A DNA stretch of 64,000 nt from Candidatus Acidiferrales bacterium (GTDB lineage: Bacteria > Acidobacteriota > Terriglobia > Acidiferrales > UBA7541), in contig DASYYH010000011.1 in assembly GCA_035934015.1 (NCBI GenBank), forward strand, positions 186,001 through 250,000, read 5' to 3'. Within the stretch, counting starts at the first letter, position 1; each line of letters starts with the position of its first letter. Positions 33,860 through 42,521 of this stretch are shown in pieces. A program made the translations under genes and the position numbers. The notes beneath the pieces are model-generated. The model was given only the letters and a program-made list of their open reading frames with translations. It had not been told where the DNA came from and did not search any database.

Positions 33860-35875
33860 GTGTATCAGCCAATTGAAATAAATTTCCGTAATGCGCTCGC
33901 CGCATTCATCCGCGAGAACTACGCCGTCGAAGTAAATGTCGTCACCGAGCGCCCGCCCCGCCTCGAAATGGGCGAAATCGCCTCCCCCGTCTGCTTCGAG
34001 CTGGCCAAGCGTCTCAAGCGCGCCCCCCGTCAGATCGCGCAAGAAATCGCTCAGGCGATGAATTCACTCGCCGCCGTGGGTGTAATCCGAGGCGTCGCAC
34101 GATGCGCCGTCGCCGGTGGCGGCTATGTGAACGCGTTTCTCGACCGCGCTGCATTTTTCCGCGCCGCCTGCCGGCTCGCTGGCCATGAAAATATCGAAGC
34201 GGGCGCGGACGCTCCGAAAGCAATCGTCGAGCATACCGCCATCAATCCGAATAAGGCGGCGCACATCGGCCATCTCCGCAATGCCGCCATTGGCGACACG
34301 TTCGTGCGTCTGTTGCGCCATGCCGGCCACCGCGTCGAAGTACAAAACTACATTGACAACACTGGCGTGCAAGTCGCCGATGTCGTTCTCGGATTCATTC
34401 ATCTCGAAAAAAAATCTCTCGACGAAGTACGCGCCATCGCCGCCCAGTCGCGCTTCGATTATTACTGCTGGGATTTATACGCGCGCGTGACGCAGTTCCT
34501 CGCGGAAGATAAAACGCGCCTCGCCCTGCGCGGCCAAGTGATGAAGGAAATCGAGGAAGGCCACGGCCCCGTCGCGGAAATGGCCGATTTTGTCTCCACG
34601 ACGATTCTGCACGCCCATCTCGCCACCATGGATCGCCTGGGAATCGACTACGATTTGCTGTCGCGCGAGAGCGAAATCCTCGGCATGAAATTCTGGGACG
34701 CCGCGTTTCAGATGCTCAAGGAACGCGGCGCGATCCGTCTTGCCACAAGCGGCAAGCAGGCCGGATGCTGGATTATGCCGCTCGGCGACACGCCCGAGAG
34801 CGAAAGCGAAACGGCAGAAGAAGGCGTGGCCGAAGCGAAAATCATCGTGCGTTCAAATGGCACAGTCACTTACGTTGGCAAGGACATTGCTTATCATCTC
34901 TGGAAATTCGGCCTGCTCGATCGCGATTTTCACTACGCGCGCTTCCACAAGCATCCCGATGGCCACGTCGCCTGGGTCACGACAATGGGCGACGCGGAAA
35001 AAGGCGCGCCTGCCTTTGGAAAAGGTCACGAAGTCTACAACGTCATCGATTCCCGCCAGAAATATCCGCAGCAAGTCGTGCGCGAGGGTTTGCGCGCGCT
35101 CGGCTTCACGGATCAGGCCGATCATCTCGTGCATATTGCGTACGACGTTGTCGGCTTCACACCGCGCTGCGCCGCCGAACTCGGCTACACCATCACCGAA
35201 GAAGACGCCAAGCGCCCTTATATCGAGATGAGCGGACGTCGCGGACAGGGCGTGAAAGCCGATGATTTGCTCGACGAGATGAAAAAACACGCCCTCGCCG
35301 AAGTCGACGCGCGCCACCGCGATTTTTCCGAAGTCGAACGCGACACCACAGCCGGCGCTATCGCAATCGGCGCGCTGCGTTATTTCCTGCTGAAATATAC
35401 ACGCACGGCCATCATCGCTTTCGATTTCAAGGACGCGCTCAGCTTCGAAGGCGAGACTGGCCCGTATGTCCAATACGCTGTCGTTCGCGTGAATGGAATT
35501 TTGCGAAAAGGTATGGAGCAAAATCCGGGCTACGATGTGGAAGGGGCGGGTATCCGCCGGGATTTGGAAGCTGGAGAAATTGATCTGGCGCCGCTTTTGC
35601 AAGCGCCCAATGACGACATTTGGGAAATCGTCCTGCTTGCCGGCTCATTGGGTGCACGCATCGAAGCCGCTATCGCCGCGCAGGAGCCTGCATTTGTCGC
35701 GAAGTATGCCTTCGAACTCGCGCAGGCTTTCAACGTTTTCTACCACAAGCACCACATACTTTCGGAATCCGATCGCGTGAAAAGAGTCTTTCTCCTCCGC
35801 GTCGCACTGCTCGTCAAAGATCAGCTCGTCGCCGCGCTCGCCCTCCTCGGCGTCTCCGCCCCGGAGAAAATGTAG
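33860..35875 (+). CDS. argS: Arginyl-tRNA synthetase
   Basis: A 671-residue class I synthetase. The HIGH motif is in INPNKAAHIGHLRNAAIGDT (near residue 130), preceded by the N-terminal Add-1 tRNA-recognition domain. The position of KMSKS is taken by MSGRRGQGVKADDLLDEM, as in many ArgRS that lack a classical KMSKS. The C-terminal anticodon-binding DALR domain ends with SDRVKRVFLLRVALLVKDQL. It is longer than E. coli ArgRS by about 90 residues, with an acidic insertion near TPESESETAEEGVAEA. The start is GTG. It is transcribed from the promoter at 33799. Confidence 0.95.
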   Translation: MYQPIEINFRNALAAFIRENYAVEVNVVTERPPRLEMGEIASPVCFELAKRLKRAPRQIAQEIAQAMNSLAAVGVIRGVARCAVAGGGYVNAFLDRAAFFRAACRLAGHENIEAGADAPKAIVEHTAINPNKAAHIGHLRNAAIGDTFVRLLRHAGHRVEVQNYIDNTGVQVADVVLGFIHLEKKSLDEVRAIAAQSRFDYYCWDLYARVTQFLAEDKTRLALRGQVMKEIEEGHGPVAEMADFVSTTILHAHLATMDRLGIDYDLLSRESEILGMKFWDAAFQMLKERGAIRLATSGKQAGCWIMPLGDTPESESETAEEGVAEAKIIVRSNGTVTYVGKDIAYHLWKFGLLDRDFHYARFHKHPDGHVAWVTTMGDAEKGAPAFGKGHEVYNVIDSRQKYPQQVVREGLRALGFTDQADHLVHIAYDVVGFTPRCAAELGYTITEEDAKRPYIEMSGRRGQGVKADDLLDEMKKHALAEVDARHRDFSEVERDTTAGAIAIGALRYFLLKYTRTAIIAFDFKDALSFEGETGPYVQYAVVRVNGILRKGMEQNPGYDVEGAGIRRDLEAGEIDLAPLLQAPNDDIWEIVLLAGSLGARIEAAIAAQEPAFVAKYAFELAQAFNVFYHKHHILSESDRVKRVFLLRVALLVKDQLVAALALLGVSAPEKM

Positions 35876-35902
35876 GTCTTCGGCCGTGCGCTCTCCGACG
35901 AT

Positions 35903-37399
35903 TCACATCTTTTTCATTGCGAAATCGACCAGCGTGCGCACGGCGATGCCGGTGGGACCGGACGCGGACCAGGGTTTCGCGTCGTCGCACCAGGCGGTTC
36001 CGGCGATGTCGAGATGCACCCACGGCGTGTCCTCCGCGAACTCCTTGAGGAACCAAGCGGCGGTGATCGCTCCCCCGCCTTTGCCGCTGCCGGTATTGCG
36101 AATGTCCGCGATTTTGCTCTTGATCATCTCCTCGTATTCGTCGTCAATGGGCATCGGCCACATTTTTTCACCGGCGGCGCGTGCGCTTTCGAGGACACGG
36201 TCGAGAAATTCGCGCGGAGTGCCGAATGCACCGACGTGAACGTTGGCGAGAGCGACGACGATGGCTCCGGTGAGCGTGGCGGCGTCAATGAGATGCGTGG
36301 CGCCGAGTTTTTTCGCGTACGCGATCCCGTCCGCCAAAATCAGACGGCCTTCTGCGTCGGTGTTAATCACTTCGATCGATTTTCCGGACATCGCAATTTG
36401 CACATCGCCCGGTTTTTGCGCGCGGCCACCGGGCATGTTTTCGGTAGCGGGGACCACAGCCATCACTTCGACAGGCGGTTTGAGACGGGCCAGGCCGCGC
36501 AGCACGGCGAGCATGGTAGCTCCGCCGCTCATGTCCGTTTTCATTTCCTCCATATTGGCGGCGGGTTTGATGGAAATTCCCCCGGTGTCAAACGTCACCG
36601 CTTTGCCAACCAGCGCGAGAACCGGCGCGCCAGGTTTTTTCTGCGCGGGCCGGTAACGCACGACGATCATTCGCGGCGGCTCCACGCTTCCCTGCGCGAC
36701 GCCGAGCAGCGCGCCCATTTTTAATTCCGCCATTCGCTTCTCGTCGAGAATTTCGATCTCCAGGCCAGCCTCTTTCGCCATCGCTTCGGCGCGGTCAGCG
36801 AGGATTCGTGGCGTCAGGCGATTCGATGGCTCGTTGATGAGGTCGCGCGCAAAATTCTCCGACTCTCCGATGATTTTCCCGCGCTCGACTGCCGCTGCTA
36901 CTTCGCTCTGCGCTCCTGCTGCAAATCCAAGCAGAAAAACTTTTTCGATCACGCGATTGCTCTTTTTGTCCGTCTGGTATTTGTCGGAGTCGTATTCCGC
37001 GTGGAGCAATCCTTCGACAATGGCCTCCGCCGCGGCCGGCGTCCGGTCTTTTTCACCGGCGAGAAACGCGATGGTCTTTGCGCCGCGCGAACGAAGATAG
37101 CGCAAGGCCGCGCCAGCGATTTTTCGCAGTTCGGCGTGCGAAAATTTTTCGGGCTTCCCCGCGCCGACAATCAGCAACCTTTGTGCGCCCAATCCCTGCG
37201 GATAATGCAGCAAAGTCATTTCCAGCATCTTGCCGGTCATTTCTCCGGTCTGCGCCAGCGGCTTGATTTTTCCGCCAGTCGCGCGATCCAGTTCCGCAAC
37301 GGCTCCCTCGACACGTGCTTCTTTCTCCCCGAAAACATAAGTGACGATTGCGTCCGCGGTAACGGACGAAAATGGCTGGCTTTCGATTTGAATCTGCAT
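35903..37399 (-). CDS. pepA: Leucyl aminopeptidase (M17)
   Basis: A 498-residue cytosolic dizinc aminopeptidase of usual length. VGKAVTFDTGGISIKP holds the metal-binding Lys and Asp, and the family signature NTDAEGRLILADG is intact. LIDAATLTGAIVVALANVHVG follows. It removes N-terminal residues in peptide turnover, and some homologues also bind DNA. AGGGGA lies a few bases before the ATG. It is convergent with argS, and smpB lies nine bases upstream on the same strand, so the two are probably co-transcribed. Confidence 0.95.
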   Translation of the reverse strand: MQIQIESQPFSSVTADAIVTYVFGEKEARVEGAVAELDRATGGKIKPLAQTGEMTGKMLEMTLLHYPQGLGAQRLLIVGAGKPEKFSHAELRKIAGAALRYLRSRGAKTIAFLAGEKDRTPAAAEAIVEGLLHAEYDSDKYQTDKKSNRVIEKVFLLGFAAGAQSEVAAAVERGKIIGESENFARDLINEPSNRLTPRILADRAEAMAKEAGLEIEILDEKRMAELKMGALLGVAQGSVEPPRMIVVRYRPAQKKPGAPVLALVGKAVTFDTGGISIKPAANMEEMKTDMSGGATMLAVLRGLARLKPPVEVMAVVPATENMPGGRAQKPGDVQIAMSGKSIEVINTDAEGRLILADGIAYAKKLGATHLIDAATLTGAIVVALANVHVGAFGTPREFLDRVLESARAAGEKMWPMPIDDEYEEMIKSKIADIRNTGSGKGGGAITAAWFLKEFAEDTPWVHLDIAGTAWCDDAKPWSASGPTGIAVRTLVDFAMKKM

Positions 37400-37408
37400 G
37401 TTCCCCTT

Positions 37409-37912
37409 TCAGTGCCGCTTGTAGCGGTGCATTGCTTCTCTGGCTTCGCGCTTGTCTTCCTTTTCGCGTTCGGCCTGGCGGCGATCCCACGATTTTTTGC
37501 CGCGTGCGAGCGCGAGTTCGCACTTGGCCATGCCGTCGCGAAAGTAAATTTTCAGCGGAATGAGCGTAAGCCCTTTTTGCTGAATCTGCCCGCTCAATTT
37601 GTCGATTTCGCGCCGATTGAGCAAGAGTTTGCGCGGGCGCAGCGGCCCATGATTCCACGGCCCGCCGGGGCGATATTCGGGGATGTGGCAATTCATCAGC
37701 CAGATTTCCCCGGCCTTCACATCGGCGTAGGCATCGCGCAGTGAAGCCTTGCCCTCGCGCAAAGTTTTCACTTCCGTTCCGACAAGCACAAGCCCCGCTT
37801 CATATTTGTCGAGGAGCTCGTAGTTGTAGGAAGCGGCGCGATTCTGCGCTGCAATTTTGGCCGCGGAAAAATCTTTTTTCTTGATCGAAGATTTCGTCGC
37901 CGGTGTCACCAT
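37409..37912 (-). CDS. smpB: SsrA-binding protein SmpB
   Basis: A 167-residue RNA-binding protein that delivers tmRNA to stalled ribosomes. The core NRAASYNYELLDKYEAGLVL, then GTEVKTLREGKASLRDAYA and HIPEYRPGGPWNHGPLRPRK, is diagnostic. The basic tail KKSWDRRQAEREKEDKREA reaches the decoding centre. The N-terminus is placed at MVTPATKSSIKKKDF; the frame is open far upstream, but that part is antisense to the secretin gene. The ssrA gene itself is not seen in the window. Confidence 0.96.
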   Translation of the reverse strand: MVTPATKSSIKKKDFSAAKIAAQNRAASYNYELLDKYEAGLVLVGTEVKTLREGKASLRDAYADVKAGEIWLMNCHIPEYRPGGPWNHGPLRPRKLLLNRREIDKLSGQIQQKGLTLIPLKIYFRDGMAKCELALARGKKSWDRRQAEREKEDKREAREAMHRYKRH

Positions 37913-38020
37913 TTGTATGATATCCGCGACGGCAAACGCGGGCAAGCCAATGGGGAAAGAGGACGAAATGGCGAGGCCGATCAGGCAGTCACGGAATTGT
38001 AACGATAACTTGCACTTTCG

Positions 38021-38049
38021 TTGTTGCATCCTAAGGTGAATGCTAGACT
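38021..38049 (+). promoter_or_regulatory. Candidate promoter of the secretin operon
   Basis: TTGTTG (38021-38026) and TAGACT (38044-38049) lie 17 bases apart. A transcript would begin near 38056, upstream of the TTG start codon at 38084, which supports that start over openings further upstream. Confidence 0.4.
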
Positions 38050-38083
38050 GAAAAGGAAATTCCACTCCGAGCGGAGGGGCGAT

Positions 38084-40360
38084 TTGCGCCGCATCGTAAT
38101 TGCTTCTTTTCTTGGGCTTGCCGTAACGTGGCTGGCGGGCTGCCCAAAGGGAAATCAAGACTACAAAGTTGGCAGACGAGCCGAAGTCACCGGCGATTAT
38201 GATACCGCCGTCGTCGAATTCGATAAGGCACTCAAGACGGACCCTCTGAACGCCGAATTCAAGCTGAGCGATATTCGTGCGCGGTTCGAGGCGGGACAAT
38301 TTCACGTCGAGCAAGGCGAAAAAGCATTGAACCAGGGCCAACTGGAACTGGCTCTTTCCGAATTTCAGAAGGCCGAGGCCATGGACCCTTCGAGCGCCGT
38401 CGCCATCCAGGACGCGCAGAAAACGCTTCAGCTCATCGCCAAAGCCCGGGCCGCGGAGCAACCCAAACCCATTAGCACGGCCGCGCCGGAAGACGAAGGG
38501 CTAATGTCAGCGCCGCCGGAATTGAAGCCTCTCTCGCGCGAACCTCTCAACGTCAGATGGTCGAACACAGATGCACGAATGATTTTCAGGACCATCGGGC
38601 AGCTTGCGGGAATCAGCGTGATTTTCGATCCGAGTTTTGTACCCAAAACCATCACTGTGGATTTGCCGAATGTGACGCTGGAGCAGGCACTGGATGCTGT
38701 GTCGCTCGAATGCGACGCGTTCTGGCAACCGGTGACGAGCAACATCATTTTAGTGGCCACGGACAATGTGCAAAATCGCAATAAGCTGCAGGACGAAGAG
38801 GTACAGACCTTTTATCTTCGCAACACGACAACGCCCCAGGAACTTACCGAAGTCATGACTGGCTTGCGCCAACTTCTCGACATTACTCGCATCCAACCGG
38901 TCAGCTCGGACAACGCGATCGTAATTCGGGCGACTCCAGCCAAACTCATGCTGGCGAGCAAAATCATCGCGGGGCTGGACACGCCGAAGGCGGAGGTCGT
39001 CCTGCAAGTGGATGTGTTGGAAGCGCGACTGGATCACGAGCGAACTTTGGGAATTCAGCCGGGACAGAGCGCGAGCCTGGCGTTCACGCCGCGAAGCTCG
39101 GTTCAGCCGAGTTCGAGCACAAGCAGCAGCTCGAGTTCGACAGGTACAACTTCGACGCCGCAGATTACGCTCAATAATTTAGCGCATTTGTCATCCGCCG
39201 ATTACAGCCTGACCCTGCCGGGCGCGACTTTGAATGCATTGCTCACCGACGACACGACGCGGATCATCCAGGATCCAACCGTGCGCATCACCGATGGCGC
39301 GACGGCGAAGCTTACTATTGGCGACAGGATTCCGATCGCGACTGGAAGCTTCCAGGCGGGACTCGGAGTGAGCGGCAGCACGGGGATCAGCCCGCTGGTG
39401 AACACGCAATTCCAGTATCAAGATGTAGGCGTGATCATGTCCGTGACGCCGCGCGTGCATCCGAATGGCGACGTGAGCATGAAGCTCTCAATCGAGGTTT
39501 CCTCGGTCACCGGCGAGACAAATATTGGAGGGATTCAGCAGCCGATCATCAGCAAGAGATCGATCGAACATGACATCCGGCTAAGCGATGGCCAGACGAG
39601 CATTCTCGGCGGCCTGATTACACGATCGCAAACTAAGTCGCTGAACGGCTGGCCAGGCTTGGCGAACATTCCGTTCCTGCGCTATTTCTTCGCGAGCCAG
39701 GATATTCAAACGCAAGATGACGATGTTTTGATCGCGCTGACTCCGCATGTGGTGCGCATGCCGGGTATCACGGCAGATGATCTGCGCTCTATTGCTGCAG
39801 GCACAGATACGAATGTGCGTGTCTATACACAGGACGAGGACGGCTTGCCAATGGCCGTGGCATCCGAAGCGCAGAATCCGGGATCGAGCACAGCCCCACC
39901 TGCTTCCGGCGGCCAGACGGGCACCGCGAATGCCGCACCTGGCTCCGGGACGGCGCTGGAATTCCAACCTTCCACGATTTCGCTCAAGACCGGGGACACG
40001 ATGACGATTGGCCTTGCGGTCAACAACGCTCACGATCTCTATTCCATCCCCATCATGCTCCAGTACAACCCGGCAGTCATCCAAATCGAGGACATACGCA
40101 ACGGCGGGTTTCTCTCCGGAGGCACGCAGGAAATTGCCATCGTTCAGCAGGAGAATGCGCAGCAGGGACAAGCCGTGGTTTCGGCGACGCGCCGACCGAA
40201 CACGCCGGGAATCAGCGGCACGGGAACGCTCCTCGGAATCGTGATTAAGGCGATTGCGCCGGGGACTTCGCAACTTCAAGTCTTGCAAGTCAACGCCCGC
40301 GATTCGCAGCAGAAGCCGATTCCGATGACCACCGGGATGGCGACAATTCAAGTGCAGTAG
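38084..40360 (+). CDS. Secretin (GspD/PilQ-like) lipoprotein with TPR and C-terminal cohesin domain
   Basis: A 758-residue protein. The N-terminus MRRIVIASFLGLAVTWLAGC ends in a lipobox with Cys20. TPR-like repeats follow (GDYDTAVVEFDKALKTDPLN; LELALSEFQKAEAMDPSS). Next come an STN-like domain (WSNTDARMIFRTIGQLAGIS), secretin N-domain (QTFYLRNTTTPQELTEVM) and the secretin core (VGVIMSVTPRVHPNGDVSM to VLIALTPHVVRMPG). A cohesin-type beta-domain follows (about residues 625-758, FQPSTISLKTGDTMTIGLAV). The start is a TTG six bases after GGAGG. It likely forms an outer-membrane pore for a type II secretion or pilus-like machine together with the two pseudopilins downstream. Confidence 0.88.
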   Translation: MRRIVIASFLGLAVTWLAGCPKGNQDYKVGRRAEVTGDYDTAVVEFDKALKTDPLNAEFKLSDIRARFEAGQFHVEQGEKALNQGQLELALSEFQKAEAMDPSSAVAIQDAQKTLQLIAKARAAEQPKPISTAAPEDEGLMSAPPELKPLSREPLNVRWSNTDARMIFRTIGQLAGISVIFDPSFVPKTITVDLPNVTLEQALDAVSLECDAFWQPVTSNIILVATDNVQNRNKLQDEEVQTFYLRNTTTPQELTEVMTGLRQLLDITRIQPVSSDNAIVIRATPAKLMLASKIIAGLDTPKAEVVLQVDVLEARLDHERTLGIQPGQSASLAFTPRSSVQPSSSTSSSSSSTGTTSTPQITLNNLAHLSSADYSLTLPGATLNALLTDDTTRIIQDPTVRITDGATAKLTIGDRIPIATGSFQAGLGVSGSTGISPLVNTQFQYQDVGVIMSVTPRVHPNGDVSMKLSIEVSSVTGETNIGGIQQPIISKRSIEHDIRLSDGQTSILGGLITRSQTKSLNGWPGLANIPFLRYFFASQDIQTQDDDVLIALTPHVVRMPGITADDLRSIAAGTDTNVRVYTQDEDGLPMAVASEAQNPGSSTAPPASGGQTGTANAAPGSGTALEFQPSTISLKTGDTMTIGLAVNNAHDLYSIPIMLQYNPAVIQIEDIRNGGFLSGGTQEIAIVQQENAQQGQAVVSATRRPNTPGISGTGTLLGIVIKAIAPGTSQLQVLQVNARDSQQKPIPMTTGMATIQVQ

Positions 40361-40373
40361 CGCGAACAACGCC

Positions 40374-40859
40374 ATGCAGCAGATACGATCGAAAATTCGA
40401 CTAGCTGGTTCCTCTGCTGGCATGACACTGCTCGAACTGCTGGTTGCGTGCAGCATTCTGATCATTCTGGCTGGTATGGCGATCCCGATGGCACGCGTGC
40501 AAATCAAGCGGCAAAGAGAGGCGGAATTGCGCCAAGACCTGCGCGAAATGCGCGATGCCATTGACCGCTACAAGGACGCCGCGGACCACAACCTGATTCA
40601 GGTGCAAGCGGACACGGAGGGTTACCCGCCAGACCTCCAAACGCTGGTGGATGGCGTGCAGTTGGCCGGCGCGCCGGACCGGCACGTGCGATTTTTGCGC
40701 AAAATTCCGGCCGATCCGATGACTGGCAACACGGATTGGGGGTTGCGCTCCGTGCAGGACGATCCGGATTCGGATAGCTGGGGCGAACAGGACGTCTTTG
40801 ATGTATTTTCGAAATCGCAAGACACGGCGCTGGACGGCACGAAGTATTCGGACTGGTAG
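40374..40859 (+). CDS. Type II secretion-type pseudopilin (GspG-like)
   Basis: A 161-residue prepilin-like protein. The prepilin peptidase site is SSAGMTLLELLVACSILIIL, with cleavage expected after Gly and Glu at position 5 of the mature form. A hydrophobic helix is followed by a helical segment (RQREAELRQDLREMRDAIDRY) and a C-terminal domain with FLRKIPADPMTGNTDWGLR, the calcium-loop region of GspG-type pseudopilins. It starts 14 bases after the secretin and is followed 12 bases on by a second pseudopilin. Confidence 0.88.
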   Translation: MQQIRSKIRLAGSSAGMTLLELLVACSILIILAGMAIPMARVQIKRQREAELRQDLREMRDAIDRYKDAADHNLIQVQADTEGYPPDLQTLVDGVQLAGAPDRHVRFLRKIPADPMTGNTDWGLRSVQDDPDSDSWGEQDVFDVFSKSQDTALDGTKYSDW

Positions 40860-40870
40860 GAGAGATTTTT

Positions 40871-41299
40871 GTGATTCGCGAGCTATTCAGGCGGCACAAT
40901 CAGGCCAAAAGCACGGCCGCGGGCTTTACGCTGATCGAGTTGATGATCGTCATCACGATTATCCTCATTCTTATGGGGATGGCCGCGACACGCTATGACC
41001 GGTCCATTACGCGAGCAAAAGAAGCGGCGTTGCATCACGATCTTTCCGTGCTGCGCAGCGCAATCGAACAATATACGCTCGACAAACAACAGGCTCCACA
41101 ATCGCTCGATGACCTGGTGAGCGCGGGATATTTGCGGCAAATCCCAACCGACCCGATCACAGGGGCGAAGGATTGGGTTCCTGTGACGTCGGACATGTTG
41201 ATGAGCCCGGATCAAACGGGGAACGGCGGAATTACAGACGTGCATTCGTCGTCGGACCAAGTGTCATCGTTCGAAAATACGCCTTACAGTTCATGGTGA
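40871..41299 (+). CDS. Type II secretion-type pseudopilin (GspG-like)
   Basis: A 142-residue prepilin-like protein with GFTLIELMIVITIILILMGM, cleaved after Gly, and the helix SVLRSAIEQYTLDKQQAPQS. The C-terminal LRQIPTDPITGAKDWVPV matches the GspG loop, and the sequence ends in PYSSW, much like the preceding pseudopilin (KYSDW). The two are probably paralogues from a tandem duplication. It starts with GTG behind AGGAGAG. This is the last gene of the secretin operon; no assembly ATPase, inner-membrane platform or prepilin peptidase gene is in the window. Confidence 0.88.
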   Translation: MIRELFRRHNQAKSTAAGFTLIELMIVITIILILMGMAATRYDRSITRAKEAALHHDLSVLRSAIEQYTLDKQQAPQSLDDLVSAGYLRQIPTDPITGAKDWVPVTSDMLMSPDQTGNGGITDVHSSSDQVSSFENTPYSSW

Positions 41300-41357
41300 G
41301 TTTCGTCTTTTTTTTAGCCAGCCCTTTTCCGCCGATTCTTGCTCTCCGCTGAATTGT

Positions 41358-41387
41358 TTGACCGCCCTCGATGATTTCCGATATGAT
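41358..41387 (+). promoter_or_regulatory. Promoter of the initiator tRNA gene
   Basis: TTGACC (41358-41363) and TATGAT (41382-41387) are 18 bases apart, and the tRNA 5' end follows after five bases. This is a near-consensus housekeeping promoter of the kind used for stable RNA genes. Confidence 0.65.
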
Positions 41388-41392
41388 GAGTT

Positions 41393-41444
<52 letters not shown>

Positions 41445-41469
<25 letters not shown>

Positions 41470-41501
41470 CTTCTCTTCCCCCAAGTTGATCCGCTTCGAA
41501 T
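41445..41501 (+). repeat. Direct repeat, copy 1: 3' part of tRNA-fMet plus flank
   Basis: 57 bases beginning GGTTCAAATCC within the tRNA T arm and running 32 bases past the tRNA end. They are repeated at 41566-41622 with three mismatches. Such duplications of a tRNA 3' end are the usual mark of integrase-mediated insertion. Confidence 0.8.
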
Positions 41502-41502
41502 G

Positions 41503-41528
41503 AGCCCGCACCGGGCTGACTTTTCTTT
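41503..41528 (+). terminator. Hairpin terminator after tRNA-fMet
   Basis: AGCCCG, loop CAC and CGGGCT form a perfect six-base-pair stem, followed by GAC and the T-rich TTTTCTTT. It lies 33 bases after the tRNA 3' end and between the two direct repeats. Confidence 0.5.
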
Positions 41529-41565
41529 GGCGCCGCTACGCGGCTGGGGCGGGAGGTCGTCAAGC

Positions 41566-41622
41566 GGTTCAAATCCAACCCCCGCAACCACTTTTCTTCC
41601 CCCAAGCTGATCCGCTTTGAAT
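41566..41622 (+). repeat. Direct repeat, copy 2: partial tRNA-fMet 3' end
   Basis: 54 of 57 bases match copy 1, including the T-arm, acceptor 3' strand and CCA. The 5' half of a tRNA is absent, so this is not a functional gene. It could be the second attachment site of a lost or eroded element, or a recombination product. Confidence 0.8.
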
Positions 41623-41690
41623 AAATGCGCCGGCTTTCGTCGTTACCTCTGTACTGCAACTTTCTCCAGTACGAAGTGCGATTTGTCCAA

Positions 41691-41770
41691 AGCAGCGCGG
41701 TCAGCGAACGCGACTCAACTGATGTGCATGATTGCCGCCAAGCTAGCGAGACCACAAAACCGATCTTTTT
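41691..41770. repeat. 80-bp intergenic repeat, copy A
   Basis: Aligns without gaps to 42372-42451 with 64 of 80 identical bases. It lies directly downstream of the RibD/DHFR-like gene stop (minus strand). Most differences are transitions. Confidence 0.7.
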
Positions 41771-42325
41771 TCACTGTTTCAGGTAATGAAGCGCGACGCA
41801 TCCCGATTTGAAAATCTTCGATTCAACAAGTTTTAGCTGCAATCTCTCCCGCAGGCTAACACCCTCAAACAGCCGTCTCCCTTCTCCTGCGAGGATTGGC
41901 CCAACGACAAAATGATATTCGTCAACCAGACCAAGCTCGATAAGTTGTGAAGGAATATCTACGCCGCCGACCAAAATATTCTTGCCTCGTGCCTGTTTCA
42001 ATTTCAATGTTTCATCGCGAAGGTTCCCGCGAACAATTCGCGTATTTCTGTCTTCAGCACTGGCTAATGATCGTGAAAAAACGATTTTGTTGATGGAGTC
42101 AAATGTCCGAGCAAATTCTGCGTCTGACTTTGTCGCAGACGGGTCTTTTGCTACATCCGGCCAATAGGGAACCATCAATTGATACGTTTTACGCCCAAAG
42201 GCGAGCAGATCAACATCTCGAATGAGGTGCGCAGAATATTCGAACGCTTCTTCATCGACAAATTGTTTGGTGTGGTCGACGCAGCCATCCAGAGTCGTGT
42301 GGATTGCGTAGATTAGCTTTCTCAT
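41771..42325 (-). CDS. Dihydrofolate reductase family protein (RibD C-terminal-like)
   Basis: A 184-residue protein of the RibD-C/DHFR-like group. MRKLIYAIHTTLDGCVDHTK is the N-terminal pattern, FGRKTYQLMVPYWPD the cofactor-side segment, and KNILVGGVDIPSQLIELGLV the glycine-rich NADPH-binding region. EYHFVVGPILAGEGRRLFEG closes the fold. It is a stand-alone reductase of unknown substrate, not the classical FolA. GAGGAGAT lies eight bases before the ATG at 42325. It appears intact, unlike its neighbour. Such genes are common next to YciI and ECF sigma-factor genes. Confidence 0.88.
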   Translation of the reverse strand: MRKLIYAIHTTLDGCVDHTKQFVDEEAFEYSAHLIRDVDLLAFGRKTYQLMVPYWPDVAKDPSATKSDAEFARTFDSINKIVFSRSLASAEDRNTRIVRGNLRDETLKLKQARGKNILVGGVDIPSQLIELGLVDEYHFVVGPILAGEGRRLFEGVSLRERLQLKLVESKIFKSGCVALHYLKQ

Positions 42326-42371
42326 TGATTGTTCTGATCTCCTCTTCTCTATCTGCCAGTGCTGATGAGAA

Positions 42372-42451
42372 AGCAGAGCCGCCAGCGAACCCGACTCAGC
42401 TGGCATGCATGATCGCTGCCAAGCTAACAAGGCCACGAAACCGATCCCTTT
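42372..42451. repeat. 80-bp intergenic repeat, copy B
   Basis: 80% identical to 41691-41770. It sits 46 bases upstream of the RibD/DHFR-like gene start and abuts the 69-bp repeat at 42453. Confidence 0.7.
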
Positions 42452-42452
42452 T

Positions 42453-42521
42453 CTGTCGGGCCGTCCTTCAGCGTGCAGTCTTCTGTCGCCGTCGTTGCTC
42501 ACTTGCCTTCATCATTTCGCT
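42453..42521. repeat. 69-bp repeat, copy 1
   Basis: Matches 43532-43600 at 61 of 69 positions without gaps. On the minus strand it covers the last codons of the YciI pseudogene (MKASEQRRRQKTAR then stop) and bases just after it. Confidence 0.75.

Noticed and set aside
33388-33876. 162-codon plus-strand frame before argS
   Set aside because: It spans the hairpin repeat and the argS promoter, is rich in Arg, Ser and Pro, and overlaps the start of argS in another frame.
41566-41622. Second tRNA gene
   Set aside because: Only the T arm and 3' acceptor strand are repeated; there is no anticodon or D arm upstream.
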